A DNA stretch of 64,000 nt from Lantana camara. Taxonomy: Eukaryota; Streptophyta; Magnoliopsida; Lamiales; Verbenaceae. The stretch lies in assembly GCA_037501455.1 (NCBI GenBank), contig CM074856.1, positions 98,673,001 through 98,737,000 on the forward strand, in the 5' to 3' direction. The position numbers were made by a program, and so were the translations under genes. Position 1 is the first letter of the stretch. Every line of letters starts with the position of its first letter. The notes beneath the pieces were generated by a model, which was not told the DNA's origin, ran no database searches, and worked only from the letters and a program-made list of their open reading frames with translations. Positions 47,031-57,182 of this stretch are shown piece by piece.

Positions 47031-47544
47031 AAGATTGAAAAGGTTAGGGTTTTCCTTATATACTATCCATTCTTATTTTTTGGGTCAAACCGGGTCGACC
47101 CGAAACCCACCCGAACCTGTTCTTACATTCTCGGGTTCGTTTCAGCTCCGACCCGATTTCAACCCGACCCGAAAATCCCTAACCCTAACCTGATATTTTA
47201 TCGGGTGGGTCGGGTTGGATTTTTGGGTCGGGTTGTGTTTTGACACCCCTAGTAGTGATCCAATACTCCGCTTTCAAATCATCCGTAGTACCCAGAAATA
47301 TAGGTGGACGGTGCCTACTAAATCGGTCATAAACACTCTCAACCGGAACCGGTGGTGGAGGAGGTGCCGGAGGATGTGCTTGCGCGGCTTGTTGTGCATT
47401 CACGGCTTGCACAAACTGAGTCATAAGAGCCATAAGATCCGCTGTGTTAGGTAGAGGCGGCGGTGGAGGTGGATTTTGATTATTCCCCGGAGGATCTTGC
47501 TCATTTCCACGAGTCGGAGAACGGTCACGACGATGTGGAGGCAT

Positions 47545-47739
47545 CCTACATAATCCAATCATGTATGCATGTTGGTTAGTCATATGCTCATGTCACGTAA
47601 TATCAAGTAAGAAATGTAATTACATAAATTTAAAAGCAAGAATTAACAAGATATAAGTAACATAGAGTCATATGCAAAAGCAAAATAAATGAACACGAAA
47701 GCACATTGTCCCTAAGCCGTACAACCTAGATGACTCAAG
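47545..47739 (-). mobile_element. Leader of G4, cut by copia A2
   Basis: Homologous to the G1 leader next to its PBS: GCCGTACAACCTA-GACTCAA occurs at 47718-47739 and 3813-3835. G4 is interrupted about 30-50 bp before its PBS, so its PBS and 5' LTR should lie beyond the right edge of the window, on the far side of A2. Confidence 0.75.
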
Positions 47740-49693
47740 TGTTGGAAAACACGAATCAGAAAGCAGCGGAATTTAAAAAAAAAATTTCCAACAAAAGGAC
47801 CTTGGACTCGCAATCGTGTAACCAAGTTCGTAAAGATAGAAAACATACTTTTCTTTTGTTCTTTCTTGAAGCGTTTCAAGCCACCCAAGAACGCTCTTCT
47901 CGCGGCTTGATCCCCTCTCCTTGGTAAAGCTCGAATCTTCAAACTTCTAACTTGAAGTCTCTAGAGATAGTCCACCAACTTGATCACAATCTAACTAGTA
48001 AGGATGCTAGTTCTCTAGTTAGTGTTTAGGCTTAACCTAGGGTTTAATTTAATCTTGGAGAAGGGAAGGTGTTCAACACATGAACCAGGAATTGTCTATT
48101 AGCTCTAAAGGGGAGCATGAGCTCCCCTATATATAGGAAAGGGGAGGGGCGGCCGAACCTAGTCCTAATGGACAAAGGATTTGGTCCCTCTCTCTCCTAT
48201 TACTTGATCATCAAGTATTTCCAACTTTGACTTTGAATTCTAATTCAAGTCAACTTTTAAGAGAGCTAAAAATATCCAAACTATTTTTTGGATAATTTTA
48301 TACTTTATTTATTATAAAATAAATAACTTATTTTTATCTAATTAATTAATTCGTAATTAATTAACTAGATTATTTTCTCCAAAATTAGACTTTCTTTTTA
48401 ATTCAAAATTAAACCAAAGTCTATTAAATAATTAACTAATTAATTATTTAATATATATACATAATATATATATATACACACGTGTGTGACACGTGTCACA
48501 GTGACACGTGTCACTCACGCGAGCCACACGTGTGACTTCACACGTGTGGAACCCTCTTGGCCCGATTAACTCATTTAATCATTTTCAAGCCTCAACTCAT
48601 GTAACCAAGTTGTTGTGTGTGACCCTCTATGTTCTCAATTCAATTAGCAGTGACCCCAATTAATTAATTCACTAATTAATTAATCAGTCCACAGATTAAA
48701 CGACTATAGTCTAGCAACAGGTGTTTAACCCCTAGCTGAATTGGAATGTTCGGATTCGACAGAACCTTTAAGTCATTGATTCATGTGAGATACAATCCTC
48801 CTACTTACTATCTCTCAACCAAGATCTAGGGCAAGGGAATAATCAGAACCCTAATAATCCGGTCTTAAAGCTAAGTGCATTTCATATCCATTTGATCTCA
48901 TCCAAGAAACCCTTTTCTTGATGTCTTGATCTACTGCCTTGGCCAAGGACTCCATATGGCATATGAATGACTTACACAATAAGAGATCACCTTGCAAATG
49001 CAAGTGTAGGTCCTTTCTTGATTCTCATTCACTTTCGTGAGTCACTTGTGCAGCCCCAGCATAAGCCTTGAATCAGTTGTCTAAGGCGACACCCTTTAAA
49101 GCTTATACCTAAGACTACAGAGTTAACTCATAAAGTGACAAGGAACCTCAAGTCTAAGGATCAATTAATCACATCAATGACTCGTGAGATATTTCCTAAT
49201 CTGGAAGTTTCCATTTCCTGAAATAGAAACTTCCTTTCCCATTTAGGAATGTTCTCACACGGGGCACCTCAGTGAACTTACTTGTTAAAGTAAGCACCCT
49301 CATCTATCACGCACGTATCAACTATACACTTTGCACCTCCATGAAACAAGGTGGTCCTTCTTACGCGCGTGATCCCACAAGCAAGCCTTAGAGGAGTCAG
49401 GTTGACACTCCCACTGTCGGTAGGACTCATCGGCTTGGAGTATTTTACTAATCATGACTTATGTGATATAGGGCTCGTTTCATGAACCATTTCACCTAAA
49501 TGGTAGAGTCCTAAAGTCATCAGGATTAGGGGAGTTCTCATACATGCACAACTAAAGTAAACGCATACCAAACAAGAGCATATAAAGAAGTGTTGCCTTA
49601 ATTTGTTATTTCATTCAAAGATTGTCTGTGATTACAATAAGGAAAAGCACAAAGCGGATATACAATCGGCTTTCTAGGGCACTATTCCTAACA
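47740..49693 (-). mobile_element. 3' LTR of copia A2
   Basis: 1954 bp, minus strand TGTTAGGAATAG (49693) to TTTTCCAACA (47740). It is homologous along its whole length to the copia A LTRs and fixes their true termini. It has a G-box array at 48478-48550 and TATATATAGG near 48130. Confidence 0.9.
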
Positions 49694-49709
49694 ATCTCCC
49701 ACTTGCCCG

Positions 49710-51150
49710 TCAAAGCCATTCTAAAGCAACTCTAAGTCCCATCTTCTCAAGATGACCTTGGAAAGCTTCTCGACTAAGGGGTTTAATAAGTGGATCTGCC
49801 ACGTTCTCTGCTGATGTGACCCTCTCAATTTGCACATCTCCTCTTTTGATAATGTCACGGATTAGGTGATACTTCCTCATAATGTTCTTGGTCCGTTGGT
49901 GAGATCTTGGTTCTCTTGCTTGAGCAACCGCCCCAGTGTTGTCACAAAACACAGTAATGGGGTCTTTCATGCTAGGAACAACATTCAACTCTTGAATGAA
50001 GTTTCTAATCCAAACACCTTCCTTAGCTGCATCATTTGCAGCTAAGTATTCGGCCTCAGTGGTCGAATCTGCAGTGGTAGTCTGCTTGGAACTCTTCCAA
50101 CTCACTGCTCCGCCGTTTAGGCAGAAAATGTATCCTGACATTGACTTAAAATCATCTAAGTCAGATGCAAAGCTTGCATCGCAGTATCCTTCGACAGTAA
50201 GATCTTTCTGACCTCCGTAAACTAAGAATAAATCTTTAGTACTTTTCAAGTACTTAAGAATATTCTTCACGGTAGTCCAGTGACCATCTCCAGGGTCAGA
50301 TTGGAAACGACTCGTTACACTAGGTGCATAAGCCACATCCGGTCGAGTACATAACATTGCATACATTATGCTACCTATTACTGATGCATAAGGTGTATGA
50401 GTCATTCGTTCCTTCTCAAGGTTAGTTTTAGGACACATCTTCTTTGAAAGACATGTTCCTACACTCATAGGAAGGTTCTTAACCTTTGCTGACTTCATAT
50501 TGAATCTCTTCAATACTTTGTCAATGTACATCAACTGTGATAGTCCTATTAACCTTCTAGATCTATCTCTATAGATTTTAATTCCAAGGATATAGGATGC
50601 ATCACCAAGATCTTTCATCTCGAATTGGTTCGATAACCATAACTTAGTCACTTTCATGTCATCCTTCGAATTCCCAATAAGAAGGATGTCATCAACATTT
50701 AGTACTAAGAATTGCACTGAGGTCTCCAATTCCTTTCTATACACACATGATTCATTCGAAATTTGGATGAATCCAAACACTTTGACCGATTCATCAAATC
50801 GAATGTTCCAATTCCTAGAAGCCTGTTTCAATCCATAGATTGATCTTTGGAGTTTGCAAACCTTTTGCTCACTCCCACTGAATGTGAAACCTATGGGTTG
50901 CTCCATATAAATGTCTTTGTCAATGTCACCATTGAGAAAGGCAGTTTTCACATCCATTTGCCATATCTCATAGTCATAATATGCAGCAATGGCAAGCATG
51001 ATCGGAATAGACTTTTGCATTGCAACTGGTGAAAAGGTTTCATCAAAATCCACGCCGGGTCTCTGAGTGAATCCTTTTGCAACCAGTCTTGCTTTGTAGG
51101 TTGCAATGCTTCCATCAACTCCAAGCTTTCTCTTAAAGATCCATTTGCAA
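49710..51150 (-). pseudogene. Copia A2 RT-RNase H part of pol
   Basis: Minus-strand continuation of A2 pol from the TGCAA insertion site to the stop, about 480 residues. RT motif A is MDVKTAFLNGD, with the Asp that copia A lacks, but motif C reads NVDD where YVDD is expected (near 50697). RNase H has its first Asp (CDASF), Glu and Asp, and the frame ends VALEWL as in copia A. It is separated from the upstream part by 8.6 kb of inserted DNA, so it cannot be expressed as a polyprotein. Confidence 0.9.
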
Positions 51151-52025
51151 TGTAACGCCCCGATTTTCATTTATTAATATCTTATGTTCAAAATAATTTT
51201 ATAAATTAAAATTTATAATACTTTCATGAAATTCATATTAAACTTATAATTTATCTCATAACTTGAAAATGTTTATTTCGTGAGATAATTACCGAAAATG
51301 ATTTAATTGTCAACTTAGCCCTATATGTCCATTCTTTTAAACTTAGGGACCAAATTGCATGAAAACCTTTGAGGACTCAATTGATCACTTTCCAAACTTG
51401 ATATCCTTAATTGCATATCTTAAATAACTCGGAGGGTTTAATTGCAAATATTACATATTTACCCAAATATCACGTTATATGCTTCCTTGATCAATTATCA
51501 TCAAAATTCACCAACCTCTCCATCTTTCTTGCTCTCGGTTCTTCACGTAGAAAAGGGGGAGAAGAGATTTCATCAAATCATCCAAGTTATTCAAGGAAAT
51601 CCAAGCTTTTGAGCTCAAGCATCCATCATCATCTTCTCCATTCATTTCTTTACCTTCAAAAGCATGTAAGTGGATACATATGGTCTCTTGAGCATCTATG
51701 TAGGAGCTAGGGTTTGAGGATGGCATGCTAGATGAACTCCTTGTTGTATAAAGCATGATTAAATGATGATATCTTGGATTATGGCATGATTAATTCATGA
51801 GATTCTTGGATAATTGGTATGAATGATCAAGTATGATCATGAGTGTGAAATCATGATTTCTTGATGATCTTGTGTGTTTTGAGTGTTTAAGTGTTATGAT
51901 ATTATTTCTTGAACCTATATGCATCATATTTCCAGAAAAGCATGAATTGGTTGATTGAAAATGGATTTTTGGTTGCTTTGTTAGCCCTCCCCTGTTTTTC
52001 TCTGTTCTTCATATTTGCAGAAACA

Positions 52026-52249
52026 GGGAACGGCCGTTCCCAGCCTCAAGGCATTGTGGGAACGGGCGTTCCCACCTTTTCAAATGATTTAGGCAGCCGA
52101 GCATGGGAACGGCCGTTCCCATTTTGGCCTTGTGCCGGAAGGGCCGTTCCCAGCCCCCGCGCGTTTTAAAGGGGAAAAACGTTGGTGCGCTTTTGGGGTT
52201 ATGGGAACGACCGTTCCCATTTTACAAAGGAGTTCGGAACGGCCGTTCC
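52026..52249 (+). repeat. Six-copy GGGAACGGCCGTTCCC palindrome array
   Basis: GGGAACGGCCGTTCCC (52026-52041), GTGGGAACGGGCGTTCCCAC (52056-52075), ATGGGAACGGCCGTTCCCAT (52103-52122), a copy short by one base (52137-52150), ATGGGAACGACCGTTCCCAT (52201-52220) and GGAACGGCCGTTCC (52236-52249). They occupy 225 bp of the LTR. The 3' LTR has the same array at about 58058-58284 with a few base changes. Confidence 0.9.
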
Positions 52250-53341
52250 CACCTCGCTGACAGAACAAATGTGACTGCATAAAATTACATTTTGAGCCCC
52301 TCGATCCAACGACTTCTTTGACCCCGAATTGCTGTAATATGTGTTAATATGATGTGAAACAACATGTTATCATACCACATTGCATTTTCGTGGTCATCTC
52401 GTTACATTTCCGCCGTTCGTCACATTTTGGGGCATTTTAGGTCATGTCTCATGTATAAGTGTCGTGTTTGCACAGGTCACGAGGGTAGGGACGAGGAGCA
52501 AGCCCCGTAGGTCGTGCCTACTTGTCTTTGTCGGTATAGGTGAGGTTTAATTGTTAGTTACATAGAACCTGTATACCCCTTATGTGATATTTTGGCCAAA
52601 ATAGTATTTACGGTTATACTTTCTATAAATCATTGATCATTTCAAGCCAGGTTCAAGCAAGCAAGCAAGTCAGGTATTGTTTCATGCATGATTAGGCGAG
52701 TAGCATGACGGATACATTTGGGCCCGAGGGTAGTGACTGGAGCCAACCGGGAAAGCAAGGGCTGACGGGTAACTCTGGCGCTATGCTCACCACACTAGGG
52801 GTCACCCCTGAATCCACTAGGAGGTTAGTGGAGGAAGGAGCTCCGGGCTTAGGGATTCATGTACCCTCTGCTCAATAAGATTGGATGTTGGGGCCTTGCA
52901 ATCCCTTCATCAAACCGGAGGGAAAAGGAGACTGGGGACGAGTCCGGCACCACGGATACGCCTCGGGTTATTGCATGATTGTCATTTCATGAACGTGTTA
53001 TATGAGTACACTATCGCACGATTGCACGATAAGTGAATTGCATGATCACCTATTGACTATTAAACAAGCAAGCATGTTCATGTTCATTGGGAGTAAGGTT
53101 GGAGACCGCCCTCACTCGCCGGGGCCATGTATTGATTGATTGCATGAAACGATCCAGTAATTAATATTGATAGTTGTAATCTCGGGCGAGTTCTCTATTA
53201 TTGTAAACGTATAATGTTTTAATTATAAAACCTTACCCGAGGTTATAACTTGCATGTGATTGCGCTAATATATATTTATGCCCCTCACTCAGGCTTCGGT
53301 AGACTGATACTTCACTTTTCAGGTACTTGAGAGCCGGTCGT

Positions 53342-53585
53342 GCTAGGCGGGAGTCTGGTCCAGTCTTGCATTGTCACGAGTCTATCAGTGTACCATCATG
53401 GATATATTCTACTACTTCTCATGTCATGTCTATTGTTATCACATTTTGAATACTTGATCATGTATAAGAGATGTTAATGCATTGATAATTAGTATGGTAC
53501 CTATATGTATATATATGAATTATTGCTTCCGCTTTTAATTGGTGTGCATTGGTTTTGTATTGCTTTGGGGTTTAGTCCCGCCTGG
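53342..53585 (+). repeat. Long-range pair in the mini-Gag LTR with one G-U wobble
   Basis: GCTAGGCGG (53342-53350) and CCGCCTGGC (53577-53585). The single T-G mispair becomes U-G in RNA. The 3' LTR repeats the pair at 59381-59389 and 59617-59625. Confidence 0.75.
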
Positions 53586-53716
53586 CTCGTCTTTTCTTTT
53601 CTTTGTCACCCGTTCACTATAGGTTAGTTCATGCACGGATTGTCCATTTCGTATGTGGATCGGCCTATAGTGCGGGGGTGTGGTACCTCCACGTGTCCGG
53701 GGTGCTACATCTAAGG

Positions 53717-53729
53717 TGGTATCAGAGCC
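53717..53729 (+). other. PBS of the mini-Gag gypsy element
   Basis: TGGTATCAGAGCC, seven bases after the LTR end, matching tRNA-iMet. Confidence 0.9.
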
Positions 53730-55990
53730 CTGTTGCAAAACCGAGGTTCTCGTGTCGTGTCGTGTCAAGTCTAGATCGAACGGTATAGGATTAATTGTTG
53801 ATTGAGAGTCTTGCATTGATTTCTGATATTTCGTGCTAATTAATTGATTTGGAATTCTTTGCAATTATGTGCTTAATGTGTTTTATTTAAACATTGATAT
53901 ACTACTTGTTGCATTTGTATTAAATTTTCATCGCGAGCATTAATTATGTGACTATTATGTGACATGAGCATGCCTTACCCACATGCATTTATTTCAATGA
54001 AAGTTGTGAGTTACAGGTTGTAGAAAGAATATCAAACCACGGCTAGTTGCTCGGTAATTTTGGGCTACCACAGAATTTGAGAAGGGTGTGCAAGTTGAGG
54101 CTAAAATCAGGGCGTGGAAGAAAGTCAATTAAGTTTTTTTGCTCGAAGTACATGTTTGGGAATTATCTTTGGATTTAACTCAATTGTATTCAAATTTCTA
54201 ACACGACAGCCAGAAGGAATCGAACAATCAGTTATGGAAAACCAACATGTTGGGGGTTCTACATTGGGTAAGACAGGGTTATTTTCTGAGTCAAGATAAA
54301 TTGTCGTGTCGAGGGAATATATTGACAGGTAGGGAACGGTAAAGGAAAGTACTCAAGAGAAGCAAAGTATTAATTAGAGGGAGAATAACCGGATTGCCAT
54401 TAGCAAGTGGTTCAAGGGTTGGAAGGAAAAAGGAATTTCGTAGATGTCTAACCGGGAGTATAATACTAGGGAAAAGAGGATTGTTGATCATGATGTGGTT
54501 GAATTGGCAGATATGGAGCAACGAGTAGAAGCATCTCAAATTTAAGAATTTTCAACTTGGATCATCAATTCATAGAAAGTGCTACCAAGGAATTTTAGAC
54601 TAAAGATCAGATATGGAAAAGTTCGAAGACAAGTTCATCGAGTTATGATTCAAGGAATGAATTCTGAAATAAAAGAATGCACCGTGGGAAATTTGTACTA
54701 TCAAAGATGACGCGTCTACCGGGCCAGGAAGTCTACTTCATCTGAGGATAAGGTAAAGGAGATTGGGTACTAATTACTCAAGATTCAGGTGTGATGTTAA
54801 ACTGAGACTTAGTTAGTTGGTAAGCAAATTCAAGTAAGAGAAGAAGATTATTTCGATAATTCAAATCGAGCTAGTAGCCTTGGATGATCTATTCATGAAA
54901 GGTAAAGATCCTAGGATTCTATAACCGGGTGGAATGAGTTATTTTCTGGATTCAATTTGGATGGCCGTGTAAGAGTGCGAATTGGAATTAACCAATGAAA
55001 ATGGTAACGAATGATGAAGAATTTTAGAAGGAAATTACATGCTCAAAAGTAGGTAAGTAAGAAAGGGAGTTTATAACCGATTCAAATTGAAAGAGTAGAC
55101 CTGAAGAACTTTAATCACGGTGGCAACTGGGTGAATCGGGATAATAACTGGAGACTTATGGTTCGAAAGGGGTCAGGAAATCAATTCCATAAGTGGAACA
55201 GACATTGAATTCAAGAGTTCTTGTTTGGGGATCATATAATTACCCCAGTTAACGCAAGGACAATTTTGGGATTTCAATTGAGAAAGAGATAAAGGAAGCT
55301 CGGCACTCCAGTGAATATGAAATTGAAAGACAATCATGTTAAAGATTTCAGTAGTGAGCATTTCCAGATCCAAGCTGAATTGTCGTGTTACGAGGTTACG
55401 TTAAAAGAAATGAAGCAACAAATGGAAACGGTAAAGAAAGGCAAAGAGTTGCTGGAAGGTTGTCGAACGATCAAGTATAGACAAGTGGAGGGAGAGTTCA
55501 GTTAACTAATCGAACTCCTAACAAGTAAACAAGGGAGTTTGGATCAAAGTGACAATCGTGACGAGGATTCGGGCAAATTGGGGAGCAACTATTAAAGAAT
55601 AAGCTAGATGTTAACTTCGTGAGCACAGAAGACTTCGGGCTTCAGAAATCATACTACTGAGCTGTGGGAATGTTCAAGTGGATGATGGATAAATCGGAAG
55701 AATAGAAGACCGTGGGGGAAACAAGAAATGATTACAAGTTCCAGACAGGATTATGATTCAACACACAAGGAATTTCATGTCGGGATAAAATTTTCCATTA
55801 CTCCGGTGGCAAGTTCAATGCATTCATAAGCACGTGCATCATACGTTACTTTAATTTTAAATTTCTTTACACATATGTAATTTCCCTGATTGAACTTAAT
55901 TGCTCCAATGTGCCGAATTATTATTTCTGAGTGTGTAACGCGCATCGGCATATTAATTCAACATGCATATTCAGTGTCTTGATTAACAGG
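53730..55990 (+). mobile_element. 2.26 kb non-coding spacer of the mini-Gag element
   Basis: The first 80 bp are the common gypsy leader (CTCGTGTCGTGTCGTGT...). The rest is purine-rich with no long ORF and no pol motif in any frame. The longest open stretches (for example 55311-55505) show no domain I recognise. In autonomous gypsy elements here, gag begins about 190 bp after the PBS, so this spacer is extra. Confidence 0.7.
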
Positions 55991-56779
55991 ATGTCACAAG
56001 ATCGCCCTTATAAGGAACAAGTGCCTAGAGTTTCTCCGCATTTACCCCCTCCGGTTCAGCCTCAGGAATTCTTCGAGTCCTTGGTGCGTTTAGTGGATCA
56101 GAAGATAGAAGAGTATGTTGCCTCCGAGTCGCGAGTCTTATCATTACAGCCGGGCCAAATTTCGATAACATTTAGGGAATTTCAGAACCAACCATCCTCA
56201 AGACCCTTTGAAGGAAACAAGGATTCCACCGGGTCACAACTTAAGAAAATTAAAAGAGTGTGGGAACTAACTCCGAGTGGGCCCCAAGAAAAGGTCCGAG
56301 GCACCACCTCGTTGGAGGCCAGAAGGTCTAATCCTCACCCCGGGCAGGCTTCAGGTTCAAAGTCGGGACAGCGTTCTAGCAAAGGAAAGCGGCCTATCTC
56401 TTATCATACCCCAGCACCTCAGGAAAGGTCTCACAAGAAAAAGAAGCAACCACTTGGATCGAGTTCGGGAACTTCGCGTAACCTAGTTTCAACAACATCT
56501 TCCGGGAAACTTCTTTGCAGTTATTGTGGACATGATAACCACACTTATGATGGCTGTAGGAAGCGGTTGGGATTATGTCTCTACTGCGGGAGTGACGAGC
56601 ATCACATAGATACTTGCTCAAGGCTGCGAGGGAAATCGACCGGGGGTGGAAAAGTAATAGTGCAAGCACGGGAAGGTGTTCGCGAGAGGGGAGTGCAAAA
56701 TGTAAATGCGAATCGGGTCCGGAAAGAAGAAGGTACCGGTTATATGCGTAGTGCAACCATCGGTGAACGGTACCTTTAA
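55991..56779 (+). CDS. Reduced Gag with double zinc knuckle
   Basis: 262 residues from MSQDRPYKEQV. The proline-rich N-terminus and the segment SITFREFQNQ (about 58-67) with RVWELTPSG (about 90-98) correspond to STAYREFRNN and GIWEICPGS of G2 Gag. The next region in G2, the helical capsid core with the RFIQGQAANWL and HEFHEKFIP motifs, is absent. The protein passes directly to a basic Ser/Gly/Lys-rich linker and two CCHC knuckles, CSYCGHDNHTYDGC and CLYCGSDEHHIDTC (about 177-212), then a short basic tail. The start follows TTAACAGG, which may be a splice acceptor. The frame is intact. A nucleic-acid-binding role is inferred from the knuckles. Particle formation is doubtful without the capsid core. 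Confidence 0.8.
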   Translation: MSQDRPYKEQVPRVSPHLPPPVQPQEFFESLVRLVDQKIEEYVASESRVLSLQPGQISITFREFQNQPSSRPFEGNKDSTGSQLKKIKRVWELTPSGPQEKVRGTTSLEARRSNPHPGQASGSKSGQRSSKGKRPISYHTPAPQERSHKKKKQPLGSSSGTSRNLVSTTSSGKLLCSYCGHDNHTYDGCRKRLGLCLYCGSDEHHIDTCSRLRGKSTGGGKVIVQAREGVRERGVQNVNANRVRKEEGTGYMRSATIGERYL

Positions 56780-56987
56780 CCATGCATACCACGTGCATCA
56801 CTTATCTTATTGTTAGTGTATTTAATTCCTGGTGTATTGCAAACTAGTTAATTATGAGTGATAAGTATGTAATTAAATGGTTTAATTGTCTCTATGATAA
56901 TGTGAAAGTATTATGATTCTAATTGTCTATGTAACATTCATGCCATTATTTTCACTATCTACTCCTTGAACTACTTCAGTGCATGTA

Positions 56988-57113
56988 AGAGACGGGGCTC
57001 TCTCCTTTTCTGTGAGAGACGGGGCTCTCTCACTCCTTGCTCAGAAACGGGGTTTCTCACTTCTTGTGAAAGACGGGGTTCTTTCATTCTTGTTCAAGAG
57101 ACGGGGTTCTCTT
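56988..57113 (+). repeat. Five-hairpin array with covarying stems
   Basis: Five tandem units with a CGGGG(C/T) loop and perfectly paired arms: AGAGA/TCTCT (56988-57003), GTGAGAGA/TCTCTCAC (57012-57033), AGAAA/TTTCT (57043-57057), TGAAAGA/TCTTTCA (57067-57086) and AAGAGA/TCTCTT (57096-57113). Stems differ between units at several positions, always with the matching change on the other arm. The array lies between the gag stop and the PPT, and a related array is present in G1. Confidence 0.9.
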
Positions 57114-57163
57114 ATGAAGTGTGCATCGTTTTAAAACTTGACAGTGGACCTGGGGACCAGGTC

Positions 57164-57182
57164 CTTTTAAGGGGGGGAGAGT
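57164..57182 (+). other. Polypurine tract of the mini-Gag element
   Basis: AAGGGGGGGAGAG-type tract directly before the 3' LTR start TGTAACGCCCC at 57183, preceded by CCTGGGGACCAGGTCC-like sequence as in G2 and G1. Confidence 0.85.

Larger units (their letters stand above)
44691..47251. mobile_element. Non-autonomous hAT-like DNA transposon in G4 gag
   Basis: 2561 bp flanked by an 8-bp target duplication GTAGTGAT (44683-44690 and 47252-47259), the length expected for hAT transposons. The ends are imperfect inverted repeats: TGGGGCTATCAA on the left against TAGGGGTGTCAA on the right (9 of 12 match), of the plant hAT form T/CAGGGGTGTCAA. Both subterminal regions are dense in CGGGT/CGGGTTGGG words (44700-44890 and 47086-47240), as in many hAT ends. 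I find no transposase domain. The gag reading frame continues on both sides. Confidence 0.85.
40415..47544 (-). pseudogene. G4 Ty3/gypsy (Tekay-type) gag-pol, broken and interrupted
   Basis: Minus-strand order. Gag starts at 47544 (MPPHRRDRSPTRGN, then a proline run) and is interrupted at 47251-44691 by a hAT-like element. The Gag domain resumes at 44690, with zinc knuckles CGHCDSITHDEDHC and CFNCWSTGYIARNC (second knuckle His replaced by Tyr) near 44060-43990. Protease DPGASHS is near 43830, RT spans 43300-42500, RNase H 42450-42050 ([15 protein letters not shown]), then an HHCC finger, the integrase core (VIVDRLTK, ISDRDPH, TDGQSER) at 41587-41180 and a chromodomain-like C-terminus near 40700-40560. 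Breaks: a stop near 43250, frameshifts near 43100 and 42870, and stops near 41813, 41670 and 41595. The frame runs on past the PPT and ends at 40415 inside the LTR. Confidence 0.9.
51151..53709 (+). mobile_element. 5' LTR of the mini-Gag gypsy element
   Basis: 2559 bp, TGTAACGCCCCG...GGGGTGCTACA. It contains the palindrome array 52026-52249, CTCAGGCTTCGGTAGACTGA (near 53287), the paired arms GCTAGGCGG (53342-53350) and CCGCCTGGC (53577-53585), and a short AAGC tetranucleotide repeat near 52655. The short ORFs at 51411-51710 and 51909-52169 recur in the 3' LTR and are not treated as genes. Confidence 0.9.

Noticed and set aside
51411..52169. ORFs of 99 and 86 codons repeated almost exactly at 57443-57742 and 57941-58201
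   Set aside because: The repetition reflects the two LTRs of one element. One ORF runs through the palindrome array. There is no evidence of coding constraint.
52026..52249. CRISPR-like array of palindromic repeats
   Set aside because: This is a plant transposon, with irregular spacing, non-unique spacers and no cas genes.
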